A stretch of 64,000 bases of DNA, from NCBI GenBank assembly GCA_907163375.1, contig CAJQUW010006870.1, forward strand, positions 1-64,000, in the 5' to 3' direction. Below, in pieces: positions 63,262 through 64,000 of this stretch (its first letter is position 1; every line of letters starts with the position of its first letter). The notes under the pieces are model-generated. The model saw only the letters and a list, made by a program, of their open reading frames with translations, was not told the origin of the DNA and made no database searches. Both the position numbers and the translations under genes were made by a program. This DNA is from Prostheceraeus crozeri (taxonomy: Eukaryota; Platyhelminthes; Polycladida; Euryleptidae).

Positions 63262-63802
63262 TTACAATCCGCTGGGTACGTACATACTCAATGAGATAGT
63301 CTAGGATCATATTTGCTTGTACATGAGATTTTAGTCCAGTAATGATCACTTTACTATTATGAAAGATTGCCACATGCACAGGTAACCAACAACTAATGAG
63401 AGCTGCAGGAAAAAGTTCGGGTTCATAACACAAACTGTAACTGCTGGTACGAATCTTCAAAAATGATAGACTGTCACTCAATTGAGTAGAGATCACCATA
63501 TTGTCCACAGTCAGATTCGACATCACACACCTCTCCCTCTTCCATATCCGACGTAGTAGTCTTTGTAGCTCTAAGCGCATTGACTGCGCCGATGAATGAG
63601 AAAGGGCGCCGAGAATCTGTACAGTCCCATTTGGGAAGAGTTGAAGATTCCGTGAATTGTTCATCTTCACCACTAACATTTGAGGACGGCCCGGGTAATA
63701 CTTGCTGTTTGGAAGCTGTTGGTGTAATGTTGTGAGATCGATTTTGGTGTAGAGTCTGAAGCGACGGAGAATGTTGACGATGGTGTAGCGATGGCGCTTC
63801 AT
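63257..63802 (-). CDS. TATA-binding-protein-like saddle protein of the Polinton
   Basis: 181 codons. ATG at 63802 chosen because it is the first after the TATA box. Two TBP-type repeats. Repeat 1 (about 33-85) has Y-Y-P-G-R-P and L-F-P-N-G-T-V-Q-I-L-G-A. Repeat 2 (about 99-175) has N-M-V, then Y-E-P-E-L-F-P and A-I-F-H-N-S-K-V-I-I-T-G. Three of the four Phe that in yeast TBP (F99, F116, F190, F207) wedge into DNA are kept: F56, F131, F147. The F99 place is Pro. It probably binds promoter DNA or competes with host TBP. Frame intact. Confidence 0.7.
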   Translation of the reverse strand: MKRHRYTIVNILRRFRLYTKIDLTTLHQQLPNSKYYPGRPQMLVVKMNNSRNLQLFPNGTVQILGALSHSSAQSMRLELQRLLRRIWKRERCVMSNLTVDNMVISTQLSDSLSFLKIRTSSYSLCYEPELFPAALISCWLPVHVAIFHNSKVIITGLKSHVQANMILDYLIEYVRTQRIVK

Positions 63803-63838
63803 GATGAAAGAATGAGTAAATTGAGCGATGTACCTTCC

Positions 63839-63845
63839 TTTTATA
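63839..63845 (-). promoter_or_regulatory. TATA box of the TBP-like gene
   Basis: TATAAAA followed by GG on the minus strand, 37 bp before the ATG. An initiator-like TCATTC lies near 63813. Confidence 0.7.
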
Positions 63846-64000
63846 CTTTTCCCAACTACCTTGATGAAATGTGAAGTTAGTATGCAGTTGGGAATGATAG
63901 AGTTGAATTCGCCGATTGTTGACGCGCAGCCAGATGCGATTTCCAATATGTGAATGTCTTTTCATATAGAAGTATTTCAAGTCCTTCATGATATGATGTA
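63846..64000 (-). other. no defined gene at window edge
   Basis: An open minus-strand stretch from about 63989 runs into the promoter of the TBP-like gene. It may be the end of another Polinton gene, but no motif is visible. Confidence 0.25.

Larger units (their letters stand above)
54280..64000 (+). mobile_element. Polinton/Maverick element, cut off by window end
   Basis: Retroviral-type integrase with chromodomain, packaging ATPase, F54H12.2-like capsid protein, adenain-like protease and several conserved small proteins in a compact array define a Polinton. The first gene is spliced and TATA-driven, and a convergent TBP-like gene closes the visible part. Only two frameshifts are visible, so the copy is young compared with the provirus at 3.6-23 kb. 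The DNA polymerase core is not seen and is expected to the right of 64 kb. Confidence 0.85.

Noticed and set aside
63474-63989. 171-codon minus-strand frame overlapping the TBP-like gene
   Set aside because: Overlaps in a different frame; low-complexity Ser/His composition, and the TATA box and poly(A) signal fit the TBP-like frame instead.
1-64000. CRISPR arrays, rRNA and tRNA genes, bacterial operons
   Set aside because: No regularly spaced short repeats with unique spacers, no rRNA or cloverleaf sequences recognised, and splice sites and element types indicate an animal genome.

Overview
The window looks like nuclear DNA of an invertebrate animal. The evidence is an intron-rich immunoglobulin-superfamily gene with standard GT-AG junctions, a Penelope-like retroelement with a GIY-YIG domain, a Ty3/gypsy element, hAT, mariner and piggyBac-type repeats, and two large virus-like DNA elements. 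The phylum cannot be fixed from the sequence. No rRNA, tRNA or CRISPR array was seen.

Region A (1-3.6 kb) has no secure gene: a decayed 92-97 bp satellite and C-rich relict repeats. Region B (3.63-23.04 kb) is a 19.4-kb, very AT-rich adintovirus/Polinton-like provirus bounded by ~600-bp diverged terminal inverted repeats. Its genes lie in three blocks: minus (phospholipase A2-like, membrane protein, capsid remnant, pVI-like, fibre-like), plus (acidic proteins, protein-primed DNA polymerase B), minus (packaging ATPase, penton-like and accessory proteins). It is decayed. The polymerase lacks its motif A region, the capsid gene is gutted, several frames are broken, and a 3'-truncated gypsy element is joined to the cut phospholipase gene. 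Short GC-rich triloop hairpins are scattered through it.

Region C (about 52.2 down to 24 kb, minus strand) is a host gene assembled here from exon phases. It has one tentative and two clear Ig domains, one transmembrane segment, and a cytoplasmic tail built from microexons, two or more carrying YxxM tyrosine motifs. Its introns are full of transposons: an inverted Penelope pair with hammerhead-like motifs (47.1-51.3 kb), hAT MITEs that split a LINE (40.7-43 kb), and an 8.9-kb long-inverted-repeat transposon holding nested insertions (30.8-39.8 kb).

Region D (54.3-64 kb) is a better preserved Polinton/Maverick cut off by the window end. A C-tract tandem array and a TATA promoter precede a spliced first gene. 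Tightly packed plus-strand genes follow: DEDDh exonuclease-like, a possible polymerase N-terminal-like protein, RING-like, basic core protein, ATPase, structural proteins, Cys-rich protein, integrase with chromodomain, F54H12.2-like capsid protein and adenain-like protease. A convergent minus-strand gene has its own TATA box and encodes a TATA-binding-protein-like saddle protein. The polymerase core is not in the window and may lie beyond its right edge.
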